A stretch of 20,497 nt of DNA from the IMG/VR virus record IMGVR_UViG_3300045738_000129, positions 1-20,497 of that record; one strand, given 5' to 3'. Below, in pieces: positions 10,201 to 18,274 of the stretch (within the stretch, counting starts at the first letter, position 1; each line of letters begins with the position of its first letter). Under the pieces are notes generated by a model, which was not told the origin of the DNA, ran no database searches, and saw only the letters and a list, made by a program, of their open reading frames with translations. This DNA is from a virus. The position numbers were made by a program, and so were the translations under genes.

Positions 10201-11567
10201 AGATAGGGGTCTTGGTTAAAGGTAGCGTCCATAGCACTATTAAAAGCTAACTGGGCTGTACCTTTGTTATCATATTCCTCTGCCGCAAACTTGTTCATCA
10301 GGTTCTTAACAACCCTGATCTGGGTTCCCAGTTCGGTCCACATAGCCTGACTTCCTTCGCCGCTATCCATCAGGCTCTGAACATAGGGGCTGTCTGCTGA
10401 AACAATATCCAGAAACTCCATGACGTTATGCCTGTCAACATCACGATATGAATTGATATTAATACCTGACAGCTTCTCCTGTACCTCTGGCTCAAACCCT
10501 CCTTCCCCGTTGTCTCCTAAGTCTTGTAGCAACCCCTGAAATGTTTCCCGAAACTCTTTCTGTTCTGTTGCTCTTCGGTTGGAGGAGGCTCTGCGACGGT
10601 TCTCTGTTGTCTCTGCTGCCTTGGCATACCAAAGCAATGCTTCTTGCTTAAAGTTTCCCCATAGTTCCGTGCTGCCTTTCTCTGTGGTCCGACGCATGGA
10701 GCCTACCTTCCGGTAGATTTCAGTTAGCTCATCAACATCAATGTCTTGGTTTTCCAATGCCAACTCAAAGACAGGGGTAATAATATTCGACCAGAACTCT
10801 CTATTATAAGTTATTCCCTCCTTCTTGCTTATAGCCCACGGACCATACAGCCCCTCATAGGCTTTCTCTTTAAAGTTAGCTAGTGATTGTTTGGTTCCAT
10901 CGGCTGTAATGACATCAGTTAACAGGTTACGCGCTACCTTAATACCCGCCAGCCTGACCGCTGACTTCTTACGTTGGTCCCAGAGATTGACATAAACTTC
11001 ATTTCTCTTCTTTGCTCCTTCCTCATAGGCAGGGTCATAGCCTGTTCTAAAATATTTACTAACCCGTTTATCGGGGTCCAGCCTCTCGATAGCCTGACCC
11101 ATGATATGGTCTTCCAGAAGCTGTGGAAAATCCTCTGCATCCTTGTTCTCGTTGATCCAATCTTGGGTTTCTTTTTGGCGATAAATCTTATCTAAATCTC
11201 GCGGAGCTTCGGTTGCTCCTGTAAATTTTATAGCCGCTGAGTAAAGCGCAGGGTTCCCCCAGCGAACCCCATCAATCTTGTCAAGTGCTTCGCTGATCTC
11301 AAGAGTCGTATCCTTTACAGCAGCTTGAAGTGCCGGTACTTGCTCCATTGCCGCCTTCTGTGCATAGCCGGTACGAGCAGAGAGAGCCCTGAGCCCCGAC
11401 ACGTTGAACATCTCAAGGCCTGTCGCCAGTTGACTTAACGGCTCCTGTCCTTGAGCCGGGGCTGCTGCACCAATTGCAGTCAGAGGCTCAATGGGTCTGG
11501 CCTTCTGATATTTAGGAACTCCTAATACATCGATGGCATCTGGAGCAATTCTGGTTCTTTTAGCCAT
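7218..11567 (-). CDS. Large internal virion protein, gp15 position
   Basis: A 1449-residue, mostly helical, charged protein in the place of T7 gene 15 (747 residues), starting directly after the gp14-like stop (TAG then ATG). In T7, gp15 forms the middle of the internal core and helps build the periplasmic DNA tube. Two low-complexity stretches divide it. An Asp/Thr/Ser-rich linker lies at about 765-806, and a Pro/Arg/Ser-rich linker with RSRSRRGG and DPPP lies at 1238-1293. The part before the first linker is about the size of T7 gp15; the remaining 640 residues look like added modules. No signal peptide or recognised catalytic motif is visible. Assignment is mainly from synteny, size and composition; sequence likeness to T7 gp15 is not obvious by eye. 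Confidence 0.75.
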   Translation of the reverse strand: MAKRTRIAPDAIDVLGVPKYQKARPIEPLTAIGAAAPAQGQEPLSQLATGLEMFNVSGLRALSARTGYAQKAAMEQVPALQAAVKDTTLEISEALDKIDGVRWGNPALYSAAIKFTGATEAPRDLDKIYRQKETQDWINENKDAEDFPQLLEDHIMGQAIERLDPDKRVSKYFRTGYDPAYEEGAKKRNEVYVNLWDQRKKSAVRLAGIKVARNLLTDVITADGTKQSLANFKEKAYEGLYGPWAISKKEGITYNREFWSNIITPVFELALENQDIDVDELTEIYRKVGSMRRTTEKGSTELWGNFKQEALLWYAKAAETTENRRRASSNRRATEQKEFRETFQGLLQDLGDNGEGGFEPEVQEKLSGININSYRDVDRHNVMEFLDIVSADSPYVQSLMDSGEGSQAMWTELGTQIRVVKNLMNKFAAEEYDNKGTAQLAFNSAMDATFNQDPYLQSIAGSFRDQYMPLIIGGGLNKDLFLRRLMADPQAHVPIDDPTIESKEGGAYPKADGTYLTLEELYRQRHPNYNKSTLQLQGALRGFLDRKFFSDTEAVPEALVFTHNKYKEISSEMENTGIVPKGAEEWIRNSIFENIHGDEKLDQAGRALLSRIDEQQEVKYIFTETGHPTQYQNLDILINKGKQDEDFYTNGIDLYLQSKSDIRTPGDPFAIGGAAGALLHPEGAVVRASIAEMAPAVMAVNALLTEMAKERAKLAQNWLDKTRATGITDPTELAVEFNKFGLEEIKDGLERFLDTQIPLQSGLLKQRTDPNAPDADSVVNPDGSTRTTTTDEGSSADTQASTHIVMRDHSRETAGKILEGNTQQDIETLSVPEGQQHNVAVEAYMGPKGDELLKEQQMVREYVDKTKRDLSTALVANAKMVRSLGGQLEDPEKAKKYHEEVAKKLNLKNQYIRLIKEHESFDYKNLTNSDGDAYFFNRQYSMEVGDREESIEIFPFNEGISFPEVRIVDNWAELGELNSTFSTLNEAITEGDQAAFDALKETDQWKRFKQFAGVLSAGGIQILSDNRNIREDAIRKLGKASQAWRADMIAHDTDALPGAEQMAIKDQTFKNFFESDQWADTGYKVPSGKNFQYAGEEYSPQQAGHVRSILTNNQRIANEGLDVEDGVTLKDFYRLYAGLSGNQITKAFSMGFPYTSTPGMVGQSGTFLVPFDYESPTSEDYASGGFGPMKTVVAFELTLADMGYEKPLLSARKFNPFIDFKAKANEVWHPNDPRWKYAPESSKIPRSRSRRGGVSPDVPAWSPDSGDPPPLVAQRRQRGDFYEPTSGKRRQSGFLADMLELFTFGMADTADRFRSKEFDDRFHQYFNLLSGGSKEDVVVKMSKPNSVHFVDGVAAPSLLPGKDVYSSQPLLASKSWEERKKAEFKSPDLARAYNTLLKGMVLSDGFDSHPFLKNFNVHPLALPLRASPQIESFIAEELMAKEVELMINK

Positions 11568-12149
11568 CTATGATCCTTTTATATCCCCAAACCCACCTGA
11601 GTAATATGTTGATACCCCACCAAGCATGCTGGCTCCTGTTTTCAGGGCGTAAGCAGCGGGAGAGGGGTGGTTGACAGGGCGAAAGGTCGAAACCTGTTTG
11701 CCCCTAAAGTTTGCTGCTGATCTGTCCAGAGCCCTTTGCATTCTTGCGGTTGCCGTGTGATCACCAAGAGTAAGGGCATGGCTTAACTGAGCTTCCTGTC
11801 CATAATATTCCTGCATCAAGGCATCAATGGAATGTCCCGTTAATCCTGACGCATCTGCCGAGGCCTGAGCCTTGGACCTAGCCAGCATAGCTTTATTCTG
11901 GAGCTTCTCCTGCTCTGCTGCCGTGGCTAACTTAGCCTCCAGATCAGAGTTAACCTTGTCAGTCAGATCAGCCGCCTCTTGTTTGGTCAACTCCTTGCTG
12001 ACGTCCCGCTGATATTGCTCCTGTTTCTTGGCTGCTTGTTTCTGGGCAGAAAACTGGGCCGCACCGCTGGCAGCACTAATGGCCAGCGAGGCCACCATCA
12101 GAAGCATGGGGTTACAGGCTAATATCGGTATAAGTTCTATTTCCATCAT
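11568..12149 (-). CDS. Internal virion protein B, gp14-like
   Basis: At 193 residues it is close to T7 gp14 (196) and sits in the same place. A hydrophobic, Ala-rich N-terminal segment (about residues 7-31, including ACNPMLLMVASLAISAASG) is followed by a long Gln/Ala/Lys-rich helix. A Gly/Ser-rich tail with a second mildly hydrophobic patch (172-187) ends the protein. This layout fits gp14, which inserts in the outer membrane as the first pore of the ejection apparatus. The start ATG at 12149 lies 38 nt inside the end of the gp13-like gene; a second ATG is the very next codon, so the start may be one residue later. Function is inferred from layout and synteny. Confidence 0.85.
   Translation of the reverse strand: MMEIELIPILACNPMLLMVASLAISAASGAAQFSAQKQAAKKQEQYQRDVSKELTKQEAADLTDKVNSDLEAKLATAAEQEKLQNKAMLARSKAQASADASGLTGHSIDALMQEYYGQEAQLSHALTLGDHTATARMQRALDRSAANFRGKQVSTFRPVNHPSPAAYALKTGASMLGGVSTYYSGGFGDIKGS
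11574..11580 (-). promoter_or_regulatory. Ribosome binding site for the gp15-like gene
   Basis: Minus-strand AAAAGGA lies 6 nt before the ATG at 11567, inside the last codons of the gp14-like gene. It supports that ATG as the real start and independent loading of ribosomes despite the abutting stop codon. Confidence 0.6.
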
Positions 12150-12666
12150 ATCTTATAAACATTATGAACTTTCTACGTTGCACCCCATACTTAGGGAACT
12201 CGTGAACGAAGTCAAACTCCAGCCAGTTAAGCCAAGCAACGTGAAGCTTGTTACGCGCATCAATGACATTATACAATAAATCATAACTTTCATGCAGCTT
12301 CTTTAGCCATTTCCTTGAGTGTCTAAGAAAGGTGAAGGAGTAGGCAAGGAGATCATCAGTTCCGCACATCCAGACCACGCCGACATCGGGATAGTCAGAT
12401 TCACGGACACCAAAGATTCCACAAGGTCTTCCGGTTGAGGTGATCTTGATCGTAAAGCAGGGATTGGAGGTGGACACTCCATCTTCAAGGACTCGTAAAG
12501 GACATTGGTCCGTGCTGGCAGAAATTTCGTCTCTGTCAGCTTTCCGCAAGTGTCGCTCAACATGTAAAACATCTGCTTTGGAACTATGTTCAACATATAA
12601 TCCTTTGTAATCCCAACGTTTCTTATCCGGTCCAACGCGCTCCTCTTGAATAGACGTTTCCTTCAT
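12112..12666 (-). CDS. T7 gp13-like virion assembly protein (GNAT-like fold)
   Basis: With the ATG at 12666 the product has 184 residues. It shows the T7 gp13 pattern: an N-terminal VLHVERHLRKADRDEI segment (33-48), an acceptor-like ISASTD ... GIFGV core strand (to about 86), then VVWMCGTDDL (97-106). Next come a basic helix, SRKWLKKLHESYDLLYNVIDARN, and a final WLNWLEFDF hairpin. The NVIDARN-x-x-HVAWLNWLGF-type ending is the usual form of acetyltransferase-like gp13 relatives. In T7 gp13 is needed for assembling the internal core; whether this protein acetylates anything is unknown. The frame could open at a TTG at 12711, but the ATG gives a shorter overlap (44 nt) with tubular protein B and is preferred. 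No clear ribosome site precedes either start, suggesting translational coupling. Confidence 0.8.
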   Translation of the reverse strand: MKETSIQEERVGPDKKRWDYKGLYVEHSSKADVLHVERHLRKADRDEISASTDQCPLRVLEDGVSTSNPCFTIKITSTGRPCGIFGVRESDYPDVGVVWMCGTDDLLAYSFTFLRHSRKWLKKLHESYDLLYNVIDARNKLHVAWLNWLEFDFVHEFPKYGVQRRKFIMFIRYDGNRTYTDISL

Positions 12667-15600
12667 AGTCAAAGCTAAGAAAATCTGCGGGGTAGGGCGA
12701 GGTGTTCTCAATGTCTATTGAAATCCTGTCGTTCCTACCCATGATACCAAAGGTGTACGCCCCTTCAGACAGCGTGTCTGCTCCTATAACTGCTGATGCG
12801 TACCCCAACTCAACGCCAGTAAAGCTGTAACTATTCGTGGTGGTAACATCCTGTGGATAATGTGTGACCTTGACATCAAACTTTTTAGCTCCTGAAAACT
12901 CTAGGGTTCCCCTTGTTAGCTGGAATCTCCCACCCAAGAGGACCCCTCGACCTCCGGTTCCTGTGTTCTTTCTAAGGTGTGGACGAGAGAGCGTGTATTT
13001 AAAATCATAAGGCTGACCTATGAAAAACGTTGTTGCCTTGAGATTGACCCCCGCAAACGTCGCAACATCTGTTGTTAAGGTTGCAGTCGGATGCCTTCCA
13101 CCAGCAATCGTTACCACCTCAACCTTCTCCTTGGCAGTAGGTGTGTAGTCAAGTGTTACAGAACTGATGCCTGTGTTTGAGTCATAGGTAACATTCGAGG
13201 CTGTTGTACCATCGATAAACTGTCGCCTATCCAGAAGGACCTGATAATCAAGTCCCGTATCTTTCTGGTCATCCTCAAAGACTAGGGATTCTATTACCAC
13301 CAGATCGTTTCGCTTGATAACAAGATAAAGCGTGTTGGCAATGAATCGAAGGGCCAGAATCTTATCGTCGCTGTCGCCTACAACATACTTGGACCATGCT
13401 GATTGGGTCTTCTGTCCCTGAGCATCTAGAAAATATTTATAAATATAAACAACAGCCTGAGTTGAATCATCAGTTAAAACTACAAGTACCTTTTCCTCTG
13501 GACAGGAAGCCATTGAAATCACCTTGCCCGATATGTATTTCGGGATGTGAGCAGATATGTCTCTGGATTCCATCGCTTCTATCTGGTCCTTGGAAACAAA
13601 GTATTCAGAAACAGCCCCAAATTCAGACCTTGGGTAGGTAAAGAATATCATGCTGCCTGCGTTTATGGGTTTGGTTACCACAGAATTCTCAAACTTCGAG
13701 GTGGTAGCCAGTTGAACTGTCTTTGGGGAAAAGAAAGGCTCTCCCGTGAGGGCGAACTGGGCTTGTGAGCTAAACAAAAGCAACTGATTGGAGAAGGGGA
13801 TCGCATGGTTCAGCTTGGAGACTGCGGTGGTTGACGTACCAACATCGATGGGAGCGGTATCCAGCAGCGCAGCGACGGTTGACCTGAACAGGTTGAAGTG
13901 TTCGCCTGATTCACTAAGTATGACGCTCTCGCCTGACAGGAATCCAAGCCTGTTCTTATAAAGAAAGATATCAGTAAGAGGTTTGTGGGTGAACGAGGGG
14001 AAAGGATTGGTTTGATTATCTCCAGCCTGTCGGTATCTCCACGGGCTTAGTTTTAAAGAGAAAAACCTATTCCCGTCTGCATCATATTCTCTTGTCAATA
14101 CGACGGGCAGGGTTCTCGGATCAAACGCTGCTTTTTGCCCATAACCCAAGCATTCTTTCCACGTTCCGTTCTGCAAATCATGGTTTTTGGGATTATTACC
14201 ATGAAATTTCAAGTAGTAGTCATCAGCCTCCTCCCGTGCATCGCCAACAACCCGGACCACATGGCCGTGCTGACATATTTCAGGGAGCTTGGATGCTTCA
14301 GAAACTTCAGTATAAGTCAGGGTCAAGCCGTTCCCACCCATGTCATCATCCACGGTGATATCAAATTTAATATTTTCCGGGTGTCTAATGGCCACCACGT
14401 TACCTCTTTGCCGAATGTCCCACGGCCTCTCAGCACCGGAAAGAAACTCATGGTCACCTGAAGCTCTTCTCACTCCCCCACCAAAAGCGTCTAACCCGAT
14501 AGCCTCCTCTTCCATGTCAGCGTGATAAAGTCCGTCCACAATAGGACGCCCATCAGGTTTCTTGGGGACAACAATGCCGCGATTTACAAGCGCACCATCA
14601 TTGTCAACTTTCTTGTTACCGCCATTAATGATTATTGCGTCACTAGATAATGCTTCTGCTATGCGTTGAGTTCCAATAGGTGCTTGATCATCTTTCTCTC
14701 CTGTCCATCGAGGAGATTTATAATAAAATTCCCCATCATAAACCGTTCTCTTTGGAGAAAACTCCGTAACTGGAACTGTTCCCCGACCATCAGTAGTGTA
14801 TGCTAGGCTTCTATTTAAATACTGAAAGGTCATTCCACTTGTGGCGAGGGTTCGGGTCACTAACCCCGGAACAAAAATAAAAGTCCAGAACCAACCTCCT
14901 ACCAGATGGCTATAGGCCCACGGAGAGGCGGCGGTTCCACCATAGTATTCGGTATCACGCCCAAAAGTCATGTCTCCCCAACTCCATTCCGATTGCGACA
15001 TCGATATAAAATCGGCATGTACTTCTATTTTTAAAAAGTGCCAATCCTCATCGTCATGCCCCACCACCGTATCAGAATCAAACCCAGCCTCTCCTTCCAC
15101 CAGCCCTGCTTCGTCACAAGGAAGCATCTCCCAGTTTTCGTTGAATTCAGCAAGACTGTTCGCGTAGGTAACCAGTTCTGTTACCGTGGTGGTAGCCTTG
15201 TGCTTATTTTTATAGTCCCCACCGTGTTTTGCCCAAGGAAAGTTCACCCACATGACAAACTCTTCCGGGTCTCTGTAACAATCTATCGCTGCCCTAAAGT
15301 TCTTATGCACATGTCGCTTGACATCTTGAAAAGGTTCCATGTTGTCCCTTCCAGCTTGCTTGGTGTTCTCCAAGTTAAGGACATCCCTGTGAAAACCGTG
15401 CCAATACCAAGCGGTTTGGGGGTCCTTCGACTTAGCCTTTCTAGCTTCCTTTCCCGGTGGAACATCGTATGACCCCTTATAATCCCACCAGCCTTTTGTT
15501 TTGCTGGAATTTCCGTCCTGTCCGTGACCATACCAGTTCTGAGCCAAACGAAACTCAAACCTATTCCACTCGAACCCTAGTTTTTTTGCCCGAATTTTTA

Positions 15601-17407
15601 CAACCTTGCGAGGGAGATCGTTCCCAGCGGTATTGCCGTAAAAGAATGTCTCGGATTTTTTAGCCACAACATCGTTTGGATCAGCAGCATCTAAAGTAAC
15701 AGTCTCTTTGCCCACATACACCCTGTAATATTTGCCATAGTCAGCCTGCATAATCGTCAGGAAAGCCTGATTGCTTTTGTATTCAGGATAAGGTTCGTAT
15801 GAAGAGTCTCGTACTGAGATGGTTTTATTGAGAAGGAAAGTGGTGTCACCTACGGTTACCGCCCTTAAATCTGAAGAGGGATCATCAATATCCATGAGAT
15901 ATTGCAAGGCACGTTGGTCGATATCCCCGGCTAAAGGAATCTTTGCGCCTGTCTGAAGATCATAAACAAAAGGACCGGACCCCTTCTTGGATTGAAAGGC
16001 TGTATACGTTACATCATCCGTCCCAATCCAAGCATACTCCCCGTCAGTCGTGTTATCTCCTGAAGCTGATTCCCTGTAGTCAAGCTCATCGGGACATCTG
16101 GTGCTGTAGTCACTCTTTCGGGACCAGAACCAAAGATTAATAATATTATCCTCATCACTCCACGCATCAAAATAGTCTCCTGTTCCGTTTGCGTTAGCAT
16201 CATACTTCTCTATACCAGCAGAAGCTTGAGTCTGCGTAGTCGAAGGGATGAGAACTATTTTACCCGTTCCCGCTGCACCAGCAGTAACGCTTTTAATGAT
16301 GGCACGTTGATTCTTATGATGACTACCCAGCTTAACAAGTTGTCCCGGCTTTAAGGTAGCAGCCCTCGCAGCACTAAGGGTTCCATATTCGATGTCCAGA
16401 GACCAATCATCCAAGGACCACTCAAGAGCACCTAAGTCCGTGCCAGAATCATAAGCAATACTGCCATCTCCAAGCTGTGTCCAACCAACAAGACCAGAGG
16501 CTCCGTTGCTTGGTCCATCCTGATAATAATTATCACTTGGGCCAGTAAGCCAGAACTTGTTAGCTGTCTCACCTGTAGACAAAGCATCGCCACCTATGGT
16601 TTTGATGGTTGTATCGTCCGGTGCTTTCTTGGTGAGGAACGCTGGGCCTCCGCTCTTTACCAAGTAACGGGACAGCCCAGACAAATCATTAATATGAATC
16701 TCGTCCCCCTCCACATAGGTATGACCTATTCCAGATGTTACTGATTGAAAGCGAACGGTTATAACCCCATCAATCCAGCTACCATCAATTTCCGAGTTAG
16801 CGTTGTCCGTTACCTTTACAGACTCAATAAGGAGACCGGCTTTATACTGGTCATCAGTAGCACCAAACTCAGCATCAGTAAGCTGAACCTGTCCTACCGT
16901 CAGGGCCGTCCCACCGCTTGTTGTGGCCACCTGAAACTTGTGGGTATCGGGACTCGTGCCAGTATCAACAGAGGTATTGACTATGTAATAGTCCGTACCT
17001 GTCTTGATACCATTGAAGGTGTCTAAAAGTCCTTCTATAAAAAACGAAATCAGTTCACCATTAGAAACCAAAGCGGAATCAGATTCATCCGGGTTTTGGT
17101 AGGAGAAGTACCAAGCAGCACTCTGCGGGTTTCCTAAATCAACCTCCAGCCGTAGGTTTTTATTGATTACCACCGCATACTGCTCCTGCTCGTCCCTGTT
17201 AATAATATGCAGGAAGCTGGATGTCGCATCATCGGGATGGACGTCAATACTATTTAAATGTTTGGTTGGTGGACGCTTGACCAGCCCCTTTATGTGAGAG
17301 GAGTACCCGTTGATCTGCTCAACAGCCTGCGAAGGGTGACGCTGGGACTCTGCTTGTTGGCTGACCCCCTGTGAAAGGCTTGTGATGGCATACTTCGTAT
17401 AGGGCAT
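12623..17407 (-). CDS. Tail tubular protein B (nozzle), enlarged gp12-like
   Basis: The ends are clearly T7 gp12. Near the N-terminus LSQGVSQQAESQRHPSQAVEQ (11-31), GLVKRPP (41-47) and HIINRDEQEQYAVV (67-80) match gp12. Toward the C-terminus, LPEICQHGHVVRVVGD and DDYYLKF (1041-1068), PFSNQLLLFSSQAQFALTG (1204-1222), and TYPRSEFGAVSEYF (1257-1270) do so too. The protein forms the distal tail nozzle in six copies, bound to tubular protein A. It has 1594 residues against 794 in T7. The extra length lies mainly in two blocks, about 101-350 (beta-rich, Thr/Gly/Asp-rich) and about 600-1000 (rich in Trp, Tyr and His). Its ATG overlaps the stop of tubular protein A as TGATG. Confidence 0.93.
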   Translation of the reverse strand: MPYTKYAITSLSQGVSQQAESQRHPSQAVEQINGYSSHIKGLVKRPPTKHLNSIDVHPDDATSSFLHIINRDEQEQYAVVINKNLRLEVDLGNPQSAAWYFSYQNPDESDSALVSNGELISFFIEGLLDTFNGIKTGTDYYIVNTSVDTGTSPDTHKFQVATTSGGTALTVGQVQLTDAEFGATDDQYKAGLLIESVKVTDNANSEIDGSWIDGVITVRFQSVTSGIGHTYVEGDEIHINDLSGLSRYLVKSGGPAFLTKKAPDDTTIKTIGGDALSTGETANKFWLTGPSDNYYQDGPSNGASGLVGWTQLGDGSIAYDSGTDLGALEWSLDDWSLDIEYGTLSAARAATLKPGQLVKLGSHHKNQRAIIKSVTAGAAGTGKIVLIPSTTQTQASAGIEKYDANANGTGDYFDAWSDEDNIINLWFWSRKSDYSTRCPDELDYRESASGDNTTDGEYAWIGTDDVTYTAFQSKKGSGPFVYDLQTGAKIPLAGDIDQRALQYLMDIDDPSSDLRAVTVGDTTFLLNKTISVRDSSYEPYPEYKSNQAFLTIMQADYGKYYRVYVGKETVTLDAADPNDVVAKKSETFFYGNTAGNDLPRKVVKIRAKKLGFEWNRFEFRLAQNWYGHGQDGNSSKTKGWWDYKGSYDVPPGKEARKAKSKDPQTAWYWHGFHRDVLNLENTKQAGRDNMEPFQDVKRHVHKNFRAAIDCYRDPEEFVMWVNFPWAKHGGDYKNKHKATTTVTELVTYANSLAEFNENWEMLPCDEAGLVEGEAGFDSDTVVGHDDEDWHFLKIEVHADFISMSQSEWSWGDMTFGRDTEYYGGTAASPWAYSHLVGGWFWTFIFVPGLVTRTLATSGMTFQYLNRSLAYTTDGRGTVPVTEFSPKRTVYDGEFYYKSPRWTGEKDDQAPIGTQRIAEALSSDAIIINGGNKKVDNDGALVNRGIVVPKKPDGRPIVDGLYHADMEEEAIGLDAFGGGVRRASGDHEFLSGAERPWDIRQRGNVVAIRHPENIKFDITVDDDMGGNGLTLTYTEVSEASKLPEICQHGHVVRVVGDAREEADDYYLKFHGNNPKNHDLQNGTWKECLGYGQKAAFDPRTLPVVLTREYDADGNRFFSLKLSPWRYRQAGDNQTNPFPSFTHKPLTDIFLYKNRLGFLSGESVILSESGEHFNLFRSTVAALLDTAPIDVGTSTTAVSKLNHAIPFSNQLLLFSSQAQFALTGEPFFSPKTVQLATTSKFENSVVTKPINAGSMIFFTYPRSEFGAVSEYFVSKDQIEAMESRDISAHIPKYISGKVISMASCPEEKVLVVLTDDSTQAVVYIYKYFLDAQGQKTQSAWSKYVVGDSDDKILALRFIANTLYLVIKRNDLVVIESLVFEDDQKDTGLDYQVLLDRRQFIDGTTASNVTYDSNTGISSVTLDYTPTAKEKVEVVTIAGGRHPTATLTTDVATFAGVNLKATTFFIGQPYDFKYTLSRPHLRKNTGTGGRGVLLGGRFQLTRGTLEFSGAKKFDVKVTHYPQDVTTTNSYSFTGVELGYASAVIGADTLSEGAYTFGIMGRNDRISIDIENTSPYPADFLSFDYEGNVYSRGARWTG

Positions 17408-18225
17408 CAGACTTTATAGAGTGTGGCAATAGGTGCTGTGGTGTTTCGTGCTACCGTGTAATAGGCCAGCGGACTCTGAAATATATTTGTATCCGCATTT
17501 TCTGTTTCGGCCGCAAGAAACTGGGCATACGCATCCTGTTCCTCTTTAGAAGCTATCTGAATCAGAGTGGGGTCTCCCACATGTCGCTGGGCAAAGACCC
17601 GTGCGGCTCTCATGGTGACAAACCTTCTGGCATATTCAGGAAGAGCCTGACCTCCTGCCTCCTCCTGCTCAAACGGAATCAAGTAGGTTAGGATAGCCTT
17701 AACAGTTGCAGTAAATTCATTTGTATTGTTCGCCTTGTCATAAAGAAATCTTCCCCGCACTACGGGGTCCAAGCTGGGGTTTCTGTAAGTCGAGAAGTCA
17801 ACGTTCAACGCTGTGATCGGGGTTCCAATCCTCTTGACATAGAACATCTTTGAACCGGAGACAGCAGAGTCCACCTCAAACGTGCTCGCATCTGTCACGC
17901 TGTCTACCTTTCTTGAGTAGCTGTCGATTGTAATTGATTCCCCCTTCACAAGGTAATGGGGTTTGCTGTTTGGAACAGTCACCGTGGTTGTTCCTCCTGC
18001 GGACACCGTGAGAAACTCCAAGCCTCGCACCAGTTCCACATCATAATATTTATTAAAATGCCAGCCCTCTGTCTGAACAGCCTTGCTGACCTCATCCAGA
18101 ATGTTACTCGCATCAAGGGCCTCACCCACGGCCCCCTCCAACTGGTTAACCCCCGCCTGCCCAATGGTGGACAGCATGGTGTTAACCGCATCTAGCTTCG
18201 ATGAAAACGCTCCGTAACTAGCCAT
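17407..18225 (-). CDS. Tail tubular protein A (adaptor), gp11-like
   Basis: The 272-residue product matches T7 gp11, which forms the ring between portal and nozzle. KLDAVNTMLSTIGQAGVNQLEG (10-31), ASNILDEVSKAVQTEGWHFN (39-58) and FLYDKANNTNEF (160-171) align with the gp11 helices and its 'vYD-x-x-x-x-x-x-F' strand. PEYARRFVTMRAARVFAQRHVGDPTL (196-221) aligns with the fitting gp11 helix. T7 gp11 has 196 residues; the surplus is a beta-rich insert at about 68-138, the same place where many marine relatives vary. The ATG stands 15 nt after the terminator hairpin and has no obvious ribosome site. It is the first gene after that terminator, so its level probably depends on read-through or a separate message. 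Confidence 0.93.
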   Translation of the reverse strand: MASYGAFSSKLDAVNTMLSTIGQAGVNQLEGAVGEALDASNILDEVSKAVQTEGWHFNKYYDVELVRGLEFLTVSAGGTTTVTVPNSKPHYLVKGESITIDSYSRKVDSVTDASTFEVDSAVSGSKMFYVKRIGTPITALNVDFSTYRNPSLDPVVRGRFLYDKANNTNEFTATVKAILTYLIPFEQEEAGGQALPEYARRFVTMRAARVFAQRHVGDPTLIQIASKEEQDAYAQFLAAETENADTNIFQSPLAYYTVARNTTAPIATLYKV

Positions 18226-18232
18226 GATTTCT

Positions 18233-18264
18233 AAAAGAGAGGACCCCCAGAAATCTGGGGGTCC
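18233..18264 (-). terminator. Intrinsic terminator after the capsid gene
   Basis: A perfect 10-bp GC-rich inverted repeat (arms 18241-18250 and 18255-18264, GGACCCCCAG with its complement, 4-nt loop) is followed on the minus strand by TCTCTTTT. It lies 10 nt beyond the capsid stop codon. T7 has its late terminator T-phi at the same place, between genes 10 and 11, so a partial terminator that raises capsid message over downstream genes is the likely role. Confidence 0.8.
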
Positions 18265-18274
18265 CCTTGATTAA

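Noticed and set aside
12303-12635. 110-codon minus-strand frame beside the gp13-like gene
   Set aside because: It overlaps the gp13-like frame almost completely, and the latter keeps the family pattern along its length.
15038-15558. Opposing open frames of 144 and 91 codons inside tubular protein B
   Set aside because: Both are alternative readings of the well-supported gp12-like frame, in the Trp-rich insert; neither has a ribosome site or motif.
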